A stretch of 5,915 nt of DNA from positions 1-5,915 of the forward strand of contig WRCU01000109.1 in assembly GCA_009783805.1 (NCBI GenBank), written 5' to 3'. Position numbers and translations under genes: made by a program. Below, one piece after another: positions 1 to 5,824 of the stretch. Positions within the stretch are counted from its first letter, which is position 1, and every line of letters starts with the position of its first letter. Below the pieces are notes generated by a model, which saw nothing but the letters and a program-made list of their open reading frames with translations, was not told the origin of the DNA and made no database searches. Origin of the DNA: Oscillospiraceae bacterium (GTDB lineage Bacteria; Bacillota; Clostridia; WRCU01).

Positions 1-822
1 GACGGCCGCCGCGGCCGCCTTGCCGGCGTGGGGCCCCTCCGAGAGCGGCGCCCTAAGGACGTTGCCCAGGACGGACGGGGCCAGGCCCGCCGTATAGGAA
101 TTCAGCAGGACGAACACGGGGTCGTCGGAAAGCAGTCCGACCGCCGCCCCCACCAATCCGCATATGTCATCCTCCAGCCTCCAGGTCTCGCCGGTCGGCC
201 CCCTCCCGTATGAGGGCGGGTCCATGATGACGCAGTCGTACCTGTTGCCGCGCCTCGCCTCACGCCCGACGAACTTCTTCACGTCGTCCACGATGAACCT
301 GACGCCGGGGTTCGCCGCCGCCGCGCCGCCGCGGACGTTCCCCGCCAGGTTCTCCTTCGCGCGGGCCACCGTCCCCTTAGAGGCGTCGACGTGGCAGACG
401 CCCGCCCCCGCCGATGCGCAGAAGGCCGTCGAGGCCCCCGTGTACGCGAACAGGTTGAGGACGCTGACCTGGGCCCTGCGCGTAAGGGCTTCGATAATCA
501 ACCCCCTGGCCCAGTCCCAGTTCGGCGCCTGCTCCGGAAACACCCCCGTGTGCTTGAAGGCGGTGGGCTCCACGATGAGGCGCACGCCCTTATACGAGAC
601 CGTCCACCTGCCCGGCATCTTGCCGCGGGCCGACCATCCCCCGCCTTCGGGCCCTCGGACGTACTCGGCGTGCCTCCTGGCCCAAAGCCCGGCGCCTTCC
701 CTCCTCGGCCATATGGCCTGCGGGTCTGGGCGCGAGAGGACGTAGGGGCCCCAACGCTCGAGCTTCTCACCGTCACCGCAGTCGAGCAGCTCATAGTCCC
801 CCCAGTCGGAGGCGAGGATCAA
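1..822 (-). CDS. Class I SAM-dependent RNA methyltransferase, RlmI-like (3' end outside window)
   Basis: Probably transfers a methyl group from S-adenosylmethionine to a cytosine in 23S rRNA or a related RNA, in the cytoplasm; the substrate is inferred only from family resemblance. I translated 274 residues by hand and the frame is open to the window edge. Family members of this short type are about 280-300 residues, so little is missing. Residues 1-39 (SDWGDYELLDCGDGEKLERW, then RPDPQAIWP) and the FKHTGVFPEQAPNWDW block near 89-104 are typical of the clostridial short form. I see no room for the N-terminal PUA domain of E. coli RlmI. The SAM-binding motif is NLFAYTG at 123-129, followed by HVDASKG at 144-150 and EN at 157-158. 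The catalytic-type motif is MDPPSYGRG at 200-208. The TTG start overlaps the galK stop as TTGA, which suggests translational coupling. An upstream in-frame GTG at 855 is less likely: it has no ribosome binding site and would add an Arg-rich tail. Family certain, exact target uncertain. Confidence 0.88.
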   Translation of the reverse strand, partial: MILASDWGDYELLDCGDGEKLERWGPYVLSRPDPQAIWPRREGAGLWARRHAEYVRGPEGGGWSARGKMPGRWTVSYKGVRLIVEPTAFKHTGVFPEQAPNWDWARGLIIEALTRRAQVSVLNLFAYTGASTAFCASAGAGVCHVDASKGTVARAKENLAGNVRGGAAAANPGVRFIVDDVKKFVGREARRGNRYDCVIMDPPSYGRGPTGETWRLEDDICGLVGAAVGLLSDDPVFVLLNSYTAGLAPSVLGNVLRAPLSEGPHAGKAAAAAV

Positions 823-2024
823 GCGAGCTCCCTGCCGCCGTCGCCGGTGGCGCACCTGTAGAAGGTCGCCGCGTAGCCGACCTTTTTTTCATACATCGAG
901 CCGGCGCCCTCGATGAAGGCCTCGACGTCCGCCTCCCTGACCAGGCTGACGGTGCAGCCTCCGAAGCCCGCGCCGGTCATCCTCGAGCCCAATACACCCT
1001 TCTGCGCGAGCGCCGCCTCCACCAAGGCGTCCAGCTCCATCCCCGTGACCTCGTAGTCAGCCTTCAGCGACTCGTGGGAGGCCACCATCAGCCGCCCAAA
1101 CCCCGTGGGGTTTCCGAACCCCAACGCGCGCACGGAGTCCAGGACCCTGCGGCTCTCATGGACCACGTGCCTGACCCTGCGCCTCACCACCCCGTCGGCT
1201 ATGGCGCCCGCGTTCTCCTCGAAGCCCTCGACGGTGACGTCGCCCAGGCAGGCTATGCCCGGCATGCGGGCCTTCAGCGAGGCGAGCCCGGCCTCGCACT
1301 CAGCGCGCCTCTCGTTGTACTTGGAATCGGAGAGCGCCCTTTTTTTATTGGTGTTGGCTATTACGAAGGCGTGGCCCCCTATGCTGAGCGGGATGTGCCT
1401 GTGCGACAGGTCCCTGCAGTCCAGGAGCATGGCGTGGCCCTCCCTGCCCATCGCGGACGCGAACTGGTCCATGATCCCGCACTTCACCCCCACGTACTCA
1501 TGCTCGGCCCGCTGCGCGAGCTTGGCCACCTCCGGCATGCCCATCGCAGGCGCGCCGCCCGCCGGGCCGCGGGCCGTGGAGATGAACGCCAGGGCGGAGG
1601 CGACCTCGATGGCCGCCGACGACGAAAGCCCCGCGCCCAGCGGCACCTCGTCGTGGAAGAGCATGTCGCACCCCGGGAGGGCGTACCCCGCCTTAAGCAG
1701 CTGGTCGGCCACCCCCAGCTGGTAGTTGCCCCACTTCAGGCCCCTATAACCGTCCAGCGAGTCCAACCGCGCCTCGACCGGCGCGCCGCCGAGGTCCGTG
1801 GCGGCCAGCCTCACGACGCCGTCGGCGCGGGGCCTGACCGCGCACGTGGAGCATAGGCTCAGCGCGGCCGGCAGCACGTACCCGCCGTTATAGTCGGTAT
1901 GCTCGCCGATCAGGTTCACCCTGCCCGGCGAGGCGAAGCAGCGTATCCTTTCGCCGCCCCCGTCACCGTACAGGCCTACGAACAGCCTCCCCAGCTCATC
2001 CAGCCTCATCGGCATCAACGCCAC
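819..2024 (-). CDS. galK: Galactokinase
   Basis: Phosphorylates galactose with ATP to galactose-1-phosphate, the entry step of the cytoplasmic Leloir pathway; the adjacent galT uses the product. The 401-residue length is normal for the GHMP-kinase family. Counting from the GTG at 2024, the galactokinase signature GRVNLIGEHTDYN is at 34-46, with the expected catalytic Arg at 35 and the substrate-binding GEHTDYN. The ATP-binding loop PLGAGLSSSAA is at 128-138, the catalytic Asp lies in CGIMDQF at 182-188 (D186), and the C-terminal GHMP motif SRMTGAGFGGC starts at 347. The start is ambiguous. GTG at 2024 has GGAGG (2039-2035) 10 nt upstream. ATG at 2015 has AGGTGG (2026-2021) only 5 nt upstream and may be the true start, three codons shorter. 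The gap from galT is 78 nt, and the stop overlaps the next gene by 4 nt. Two A7 runs made of AAA Lys codons stand out because all other Lys codons here are AAG. Confidence 0.96.
   Translation of the reverse strand: MALMPMRLDELGRLFVGLYGDGGGERIRCFASPGRVNLIGEHTDYNGGYVLPAALSLCSTCAVRPRADGVVRLAATDLGGAPVEARLDSLDGYRGLKWGNYQLGVADQLLKAGYALPGCDMLFHDEVPLGAGLSSSAAIEVASALAFISTARGPAGGAPAMGMPEVAKLAQRAEHEYVGVKCGIMDQFASAMGREGHAMLLDCRDLSHRHIPLSIGGHAFVIANTNKKRALSDSKYNERRAECEAGLASLKARMPGIACLGDVTVEGFEENAGAIADGVVRRRVRHVVHESRRVLDSVRALGFGNPTGFGRLMVASHESLKADYEVTGMELDALVEAALAQKGVLGSRMTGAGFGGCTVSLVREADVEAFIEGAGSMYEKKVGYAATFYRCATGDGGRELA
828..833 (-). promoter_or_regulatory. Ribosome binding site of the methyltransferase, inside galK
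   Basis: AGGGAG on the minus strand lies 5 nt before the TTG at 822, within the last codons of galK. It decides in favour of TTG at 822 over GTG at 855 and supports coupled translation from the galK stop. Confidence 0.65.
882..888 (-). other. Candidate -1 ribosomal frameshift heptamer A AAA AAG in galK
   Basis: The galK codons GAA AAA AAG (890-882, residues 379-381) contain A AAA AAG in the X XXY YYZ phase, the same heptamer used in E. coli dnaX. A 7-bp inverted repeat (AAGGTCG at 884-878 with CGACCTT at 868-862, 9-nt loop) follows, but it overlaps the heptamer instead of leaving the usual 5-9 nt spacer. No Shine-Dalgarno-like stimulator sits at the dnaX distance. After a -1 slip the frame is open through 20 codons into the methyltransferase. 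The sequence facts are clear; actual frameshifting is speculative. Confidence 0.35.
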
Positions 2025-2056
2025 CTTCCTTTCGCCTCCATATGCCGAACCCGCCG

Positions 2057-2082
2057 TAGGCGCCCGCCTAACGCTCGGAGCG
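2057..2082. repeat. Two adjacent short palindromes in the galT-galK gap
   Basis: The 78-nt gap holds a perfect 6-bp inverted repeat (TAGGCG at 2057-2062, CGCCTA at 2065-2070, 2-nt loop) followed at once by a 5-bp one (CGCTC at 2072-2076, GAGCG at 2078-2082, 1-nt loop). The loops are too tight for strong hairpins and no T tract follows, so this is not a Rho-independent terminator. Operator half-sites, an RNA-processing site and chance in GC-rich DNA are all possible. Confidence 0.35.
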
Positions 2083-2102
2083 CCTGACCGCGCCGGCCGC
2101 CG

Positions 2103-3077
2103 CTATCCGCCGCCGGCCAGGAAGCGTCCATAGGCCTCCCGCAGCTCGACGGCTTTCTCCTCCGGGGCCGTGGGGTTGCAATGGGCCCATACGCCCGTCT
2201 CGCTCGACGCGTTGAACTTCTGCTTGGCCTCCGACCTCATCGGCGGGAAGAATTCGACGTGGAAGTGCAGCTCGGGCGCGCCGCTTACGTTCACCGGCGA
2301 CTGGTGCATGCACATCATGTACGGGAACGGCTTCCCGAACAGGGCGTCGTACATCCCGACCGTCGAGCGGATGGCTTCGGCCAGGTCCAGCCTCTCGCCC
2401 GGGCCGAACCGGTCGATCGAGCCCACGTGGCCCTTGGATGCTATGTATACGCCGTACGGGTATTCCGAAAAGAACGGCAGGTACGTCACGAATGACGCGT
2501 TCCCGAATATCAGCCTCCTGCCGTCCGCGACCTCAGCCGCCGCGAGGTCGCATATGAGGCAGCGGCCCGTCTCATCGTGATGCGCGGCGCACGAGGCGAG
2601 CTCCAGCTCGATCTTCTTCGGGACGAACGGGTAGCCGTATATCTGCCCATGCGGGTGGGGCATGGTCACGCCCACCACCTCGCCGCGGTTCTCGAATATG
2701 AACACGTACTTAATAAGCGGGTCCCTCGCCAGCTCGGCGTGGCGCTCGGCCCAAAGGTCCACGAGCGACGCCACGTGCGGGACCGAAAGCTGGGGCAGCG
2801 TCGCATGGTGGTCCGGCGAGTAGAGGATGATCTCGCACTTCCCGTATGAGGGCCCGACCTTGAAGAGGCCCCCGCCCACGCCGTCCGGGACCGGGGGTGA
2901 GGTAGACAGCGCCGGGAAGTCGTTGTCGTACTTATGGACGGCGTAGCCTTTCGGCACCTTGTCGCTCTTGTCAGGGCAGAAGGGGCAAAAGTCCTCCGGC
3001 ATCTGCGGCCTGTCCTGCCTATGGGAGGCCACCATCACCCAGTCCCGCGTCAATGGGTGCCACCTTAGCTCAGCCAT
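2103..3077 (-). CDS. galT: Galactose-1-phosphate uridylyltransferase
   Basis: Exchanges UMP between UDP-glucose and galactose-1-phosphate, giving UDP-galactose and glucose-1-phosphate. It is the second Leloir step and acts in the cytoplasm on the product of galK. The 324-residue product is a class I GalT (E. coli GalT is about 348). The zinc pair CPFC is at 31-34. A likely third ligand is H90 in SPDHHATLP, matching the E. coli SPDH region. The active-site motif HPHGQ is at 141-145, so H143 is the expected uridylylated nucleophile and H141 the fourth metal ligand position. The C-terminal half has the family LHFHVEFFPP block. The ATG start is supported by a perfect AGGAGG 4 nt upstream and by the N-terminus WHPLTRDWVMVASHRQDRP, which matches the family. 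It lies 73 nt after the methyltransferase-like gene, in a gap filled by 27-bp repeats, and 78 nt before galK. All expected active-site residues are present, so I see no sign of decay. Confidence 0.96.
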   Translation of the reverse strand: MAELRWHPLTRDWVMVASHRQDRPQMPEDFCPFCPDKSDKVPKGYAVHKYDNDFPALSTSPPVPDGVGGGLFKVGPSYGKCEIILYSPDHHATLPQLSVPHVASLVDLWAERHAELARDPLIKYVFIFENRGEVVGVTMPHPHGQIYGYPFVPKKIELELASCAAHHDETGRCLICDLAAAEVADGRRLIFGNASFVTYLPFFSEYPYGVYIASKGHVGSIDRFGPGERLDLAEAIRSTVGMYDALFGKPFPYMMCMHQSPVNVSGAPELHFHVEFFPPMRSEAKQKFNASSETGVWAHCNPTAPEEKAVELREAYGRFLAGGG

Positions 3078-3081
3078 TCAA

Positions 3082-3087
3082 CCTCCT
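3082..3087 (-). promoter_or_regulatory. Strong ribosome binding site of galT
   Basis: A perfect AGGAGG, extending to AGGAGGT, ends 4 nt before the galT ATG. It begins 3 nt after the last 27-bp repeat copy, so structure in the repeats could affect access to it. It is the strongest ribosome binding site in the window. Confidence 0.85.
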
Positions 3088-3090
3088 ATA

Positions 3091-3171
3091 GCCGGATCGG
3101 GCCGGCTAGCCCACATCGCCGGATCGGGCCGGTTAGCCCACCTCACCGGGCTAGGCCGGCAAACCCACCTC
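3091..3171 (-). repeat. Three tandem 27-bp repeats spanning the end of the methyltransferase-like gene
   Basis: The copies are 3171-3145, 3144-3118 and 3117-3091 on the minus strand. The last two match at 25 of 27 positions; the first matches each of them at 19 of 27. All three share GTGGG near the start and CCGGCC in the middle. The first copy encodes the final residues EVGLPA and the stop codon of the gene at 3151-4506. Because 27 is a multiple of 3, the later copies stay in that frame and bring further stops (TAA at 3135-3133, TAG at 3108-3106). The 3117-3091 copy can form a 5-bp hairpin (GCCGG at 3091-3095, CCGGC at 3102-3106); the middle copy's equivalent is weaker. The array ends next to the galT ribosome binding site. 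No CRISPR-like spacers are present. Confidence 0.8.
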
Positions 3172-4506
3172 GAGCGCGCCGTAACACTTTGCGATCGCCG
3201 AAAGGACCCGGCCTTGCCCTGCGGGCAGCCCTTCCAACACGTAAGCGACGCGTCCGGGGTAATAGCGCAGGAAACCCTCAAACACGCCTGCGTCCGCCGC
3301 CCTAATGGCCACCGGCTTCCTGATTGAGAGGCTCAGCGAGCTTACCAAGGCCCACATGCCCCCGTATGGCGCGGCCGGGCCGTGGGCCTCCGCCGGGCCG
3401 AACGCCGCCACTGGGCCGAAGTCTAAAAAAAGGCAGTCCTCCGATCCGTCGGCCAGGTCCGCCGCCCATCCGACCAGGGTCTCCGCGTCGCCCTCGGCGA
3501 ACGCCTTCATGGCGGGGCCCGAGCCGCATGGCAGTGACGCGAACTTGAGCGCCTCCGTAAAAGGCAGGTGGGCGTAGGGGGATGAGACGAACTCGGCGGA
3601 GGCGTCCGGCAGGGCCTCGAACGGGGCCTTGCGCGAGGGGTGCGCGTCGACCGCCGTCGCTAGGGCCTTGATATGCTCGGGTGTCGTGCCGCAGCAGCCG
3701 CCTATGAGCCTGACCCCGCTATCCAAAAACGCGTCCGCGTAGGATGCGAAACTCTCGGGGGTCTGCTTGAAGAAGGTCTTCCCTCCCACCACCTCAGGCA
3801 GGCCGGCGTTCGCCTTCACGCTGAGGGGCAGCCTGGAGACGCCCCGCATCCTCCTGATCGGCCCCAGTAGGCTCTCCGGCCCGCCGGAGCAGTTCGCGCC
3901 GACCATGGCGACTCCTAGGTGCTGGCAGGCTATGGCGCACGCCTCGGGCGTGTTGCCGGAGAGCGTTCTCCCGCCCGCGTCGAACGTCATGGACGCGACG
4001 ACCGGCAGGCCGCAACAGTCCCTAGCGGCCAATATGGCGGCCCGCATCTCCCCTAGGTCGGTGAACGTCTCGAGGTTGATGAGGTCGGCCCCGGCCTCCG
4101 ACAGCGCGGAGGCTTGCTCGCGGTAGTCCGCGTACGCTCCCTCGAACGTCATGTCCCCGGCGGGTTCCAGGAACCCGCCTGTCGGCCCGACCGAGGCGGC
4201 CACCAAGGCGGCGCCGTCCGCGGCCCTCCTGGCGAGCGCCACACCGGCCCGGTTCAGGTCGCCTACCTTGCCGCCTATCCCATGCGAGGCCAGCGACCGG
4301 CGGTTGCCGGGGAACGTGTTCGTCTGGATCACCTCGGAGCCGGCGGCGACGTAGCCGGCGTGGACGCCGAGGACGTCGTCCGGGCGGGCCTCGTTCCAGG
4401 ACTCGGAGGCCTCATCCCCCCTCAGGCCCATCGCCTGCAGCATGGCTCCCTTGGAACCGTCGTAGATGAGCGCCCCGCCCTTTGCCAAGTCCGCAATCGA
4501 TGCCAT
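3151..4506 (-). CDS. Homocysteine S-methyltransferase-like protein with a degenerate pterin-like C-terminus
   Basis: Predicted to move a methyl group onto homocysteine, giving methionine, in the cytoplasm; the methyl donor is unknown. Residues 1-288 form a full homocysteine-binding barrel like the N-terminal module of MetH or betaine-homocysteine methyltransferase: YDGSKGAMLQ at 15-24, QTNTF at 61-65, ASVGPTGGF at 104-112, LETFTDLGE at 145-153. The zinc and thiol site is intact: C206 in GANCSGGP and C271-C272 in GGCCGT. Residues about 289-451 resemble the first half of a MetH pterin domain (EGD near the start, LFLDFG, LRYYPGR, a KCYGALEV end), but folate-site features such as INPTG and the Asn of DVN are absent and the second half is missing. 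There is no cobalamin domain. The ATG start fits the family N-terminus, though its ribosome binding site is weak (AGG, 6 nt spacer). It follows the deacetylase by 27 nt. Its last codons lie in a 27-bp tandem repeat. The first domain is certain; the origin of the C-terminus is inferred. Confidence 0.9.
   Translation of the reverse strand: MASIADLAKGGALIYDGSKGAMLQAMGLRGDEASESWNEARPDDVLGVHAGYVAAGSEVIQTNTFPGNRRSLASHGIGGKVGDLNRAGVALARRAADGAALVAASVGPTGGFLEPAGDMTFEGAYADYREQASALSEAGADLINLETFTDLGEMRAAILAARDCCGLPVVASMTFDAGGRTLSGNTPEACAIACQHLGVAMVGANCSGGPESLLGPIRRMRGVSRLPLSVKANAGLPEVVGGKTFFKQTPESFASYADAFLDSGVRLIGGCCGTTPEHIKALATAVDAHPSRKAPFEALPDASAEFVSSPYAHLPFTEALKFASLPCGSGPAMKAFAEGDAETLVGWAADLADGSEDCLFLDFGPVAAFGPAEAHGPAAPYGGMWALVSSLSLSIRKPVAIRAADAGVFEGFLRYYPGRVAYVLEGLPAGQGRVLSAIAKCYGALEVGLPA
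3424..3430 (-). other. Candidate -1 frameshift heptamer U UUU UUA in the methyltransferase-like gene
   Basis: Codons CTT TTT TTA (3432-3424, residues LFL in the degenerate C-terminus) hold U UUU UUA in the correct phase, the heptamer known from HIV-1 gag-pol. A -1 slip would add about 40 Arg/Gly/Pro-rich residues and stop at 3302, giving a shorter protein than the zero frame. No clear stimulatory structure was identified. Chance remains a good explanation. Confidence 0.25.
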
Positions 4507-4533
4507 CGCGAGCCTACCCCGACCCTTTCGCCG

Positions 4534-5790
4534 TCAATATATGCGCAACGTCCTGCCCTGGGCCTCTATCACGTCAGGGTCCATCTTGTCCGCCTTGTTG
4601 GCTGGCACCGTGACCGTGTACGGGTCGCCGTCGCTCACGTACTCGCTGCTGCGCAGCAGCAGGTCGAGGTAGTACGTGAGGTCGTAGTCCACCAGCTTAA
4701 CGCCGGAGGCCCTGACCCTCGGGATCTCCCTGCTGTAGTCCACGTGCCCCGGCGGGCGCGCGGGGTCGGCGCCGACCAGGAGGACGCCCTTATGCTCATA
4801 TGACGTCGTCTCGTACCATCCTTTATACAGGTACTCCCTTATGTCCCTCGGCGGCATGGCGCCCTGAGGCAGGGTGAAGACCTCCATGTCGTAGCTGCCC
4901 AGCGCGTCGTTGACCATGGCCTGGTTCTCGCCGAGAAGCTGCTGCAGCACCGCCTTGTCGTTCACGCCGCTGAGCACCGTGTGGTTCGTCGTATGGTTCC
5001 CTATCTCGAACCCCAGGCCGGTCAGTATGGCGAGCTTCTCCGTGACGGTCCCTATCCCGGAGAAGATGCCCATCTTCATGCAGACGCTGATGAGTCCCTT
5101 GACGCCGAAGTCCGGATGGGTCTCGTTGAACTCGAGCAGGATGCCCACCGCCGTGTTCGGGTCCACCTCCAGCTCACCCTCGCCGTTGCGTATCAGGCTG
5201 AACTGGCTGGACGTGGCGTCGTCGAAGGTGAAGACGATCGGGACGCACCCGGCCGGTACGTCGATGTGGTTGTTTAGGTAGTCGGACATCGATATGAGCC
5301 TGTAGTCCCTGTCGTAGAGCGTGTGCAGCAGATCCCTGAACGCGTCGAAGGTCATGATGTACTCGCCGGGGTCCGCCTGCGTGGGCGTGAAGCTCTCCGC
5401 GAACTTGTGGAACATGACGACCATGATGAAGCCCGACTCGTTGGGCTTGACGGCCTCGAGGTCTATCTCGGGCGGGGTCGGCCTGGCGCTCGGCGGGGAT
5501 CCGTCCTCACCCGATTGGTCGCCCAGGCCCGGGGTCTGGGCGGCGCCGTCCCCATCGCCCCCATCGGCCTCCCGCCCCAGGCCCGTGGCGTCCTTGCCCA
5601 GGTTGATCAGCTTGGGGAACAGCCCCCCGTCCGCAAGGGCGCCCACGCCGCCGTCACCGTCCGCGACCGCGGACGGCGGGCCCGCGCCCTCCCCTTCGTC
5701 GGGCGAGGACCCCACGTTGATGACTATCAGGGTTATCGTTATCAATATGATCAGGATGAGGATCATCCTATTCGCCTTACGCACGTCCAT
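4534..5790 (-). CDS. Membrane-anchored polysaccharide deacetylase (NodB / CE4 family)
   Basis: Predicted to remove N- or O-acetyl groups from a cell-surface polysaccharide, possibly peptidoglycan, on the outer face of the membrane; the substrate cannot be read from the sequence. The 418 residues start with a short basic stretch (R4, K5, R8) and one hydrophobic segment at 9-26 with no visible cleavage site, so it is likely an N-terminal anchor. Residues about 28-115 are a Gly/Asp/Pro-rich, probably disordered linker. The NodB domain follows from about 120: motif 1 is TFDD at 188-191 (base and metal Asp), motif 2 is HTTNH at 266-270 (metal His pair). The motif 3 position reads LPQG at 307-310 without the usual Arg. 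Motifs 1 and 2 are about 75 residues apart instead of the roughly 50 usual in CE4 enzymes, with an insert at 199-230; I recall this from clostridial homologues. The ATG at 5790 follows a G-rich stretch (5807-5800). It is the first gene after the promoter and ends 27 nt before the next gene. Confidence 0.88.
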   Translation of the reverse strand: MDVRKANRMILILIILITITLIVINVGSSPDEGEGAGPPSAVADGDGGVGALADGGLFPKLINLGKDATGLGREADGGDGDGAAQTPGLGDQSGEDGSPPSARPTPPEIDLEAVKPNESGFIMVVMFHKFAESFTPTQADPGEYIMTFDAFRDLLHTLYDRDYRLISMSDYLNNHIDVPAGCVPIVFTFDDATSSQFSLIRNGEGELEVDPNTAVGILLEFNETHPDFGVKGLISVCMKMGIFSGIGTVTEKLAILTGLGFEIGNHTTNHTVLSGVNDKAVLQQLLGENQAMVNDALGSYDMEVFTLPQGAMPPRDIREYLYKGWYETTSYEHKGVLLVGADPARPPGHVDYSREIPRVRASGVKLVDYDLTYYLDLLLRSSEYVSDGDPYTVTVPANKADKMDPDVIEAQGRTLRIY

Positions 5791-5815
5791 GAGCTCACAC
5801 CCCCCTCAATCCGCC

Positions 5816-5824
5816 ATTATACCA
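5816..5824 (-). promoter_or_regulatory. Extended -10 promoter for the deacetylase-led operon
   Basis: The minus strand carries TGGTATAAT: a perfect TATAAT (5821-5816) preceded by the extended -10 TG at 5824-5823. A transcription start near 5809 would give a leader of about 20 nt before the ATG at 5790. No good -35 box is seen at 17 nt; CTGGCA matches 4 of 6 consensus bases but at 19 nt spacing. Extended -10 promoters tolerate a weak -35. AT-rich perfect matches are rare in this GC-rich DNA, which strengthens the call. Confidence 0.7.

Noticed and set aside
498..794. Minus-strand frame of 98 codons within the methyltransferase region
   Set aside because: It is a shifted frame of the methyltransferase. 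The adjacent frame contains the SAM-binding and DPPSYG motifs; this one is Arg/Ser/Gly-rich without motifs.
1074..1856. Long plus-strand open frame (260 codons) opposite galK
   Set aside because: It is antisense to a galactokinase with all family motifs. Its Arg/His/Pro/Gly-rich product is what GC-rich antisense frames give, and no ribosome binding site or family match is seen.
2025..2102. Rho-independent terminator between galT and galK
   Set aside because: The palindromes have 1-2 nt loops and no following T tract on the minus strand, and galK follows directly with a good ribosome binding site.
1076..3037. Shared GGGAGGCCACCATCA in galK (near 1078) and galT (near 3024)
   Set aside because: Both copies encode MVASH in the same codons. 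The match is only about 16 bases, both peptides fit their own families, and nothing around them is shared, so I take it as coincidence.
3078..3281. Minus-strand frame of 67 codons before galT
   Set aside because: It is a shadow of the end of the methyltransferase-like gene running on through the 27-bp repeats. The repeated RPDPA peptides come from the repeat DNA and there is no ribosome binding site.
4114..4803. Plus-strand open frame (229 codons) across the deacetylase and methyltransferase-like genes
   Set aside because: It lies antisense to two well-supported genes and spans their junction. Its composition is Val/Arg/His/Ala-rich with no recognisable domain.
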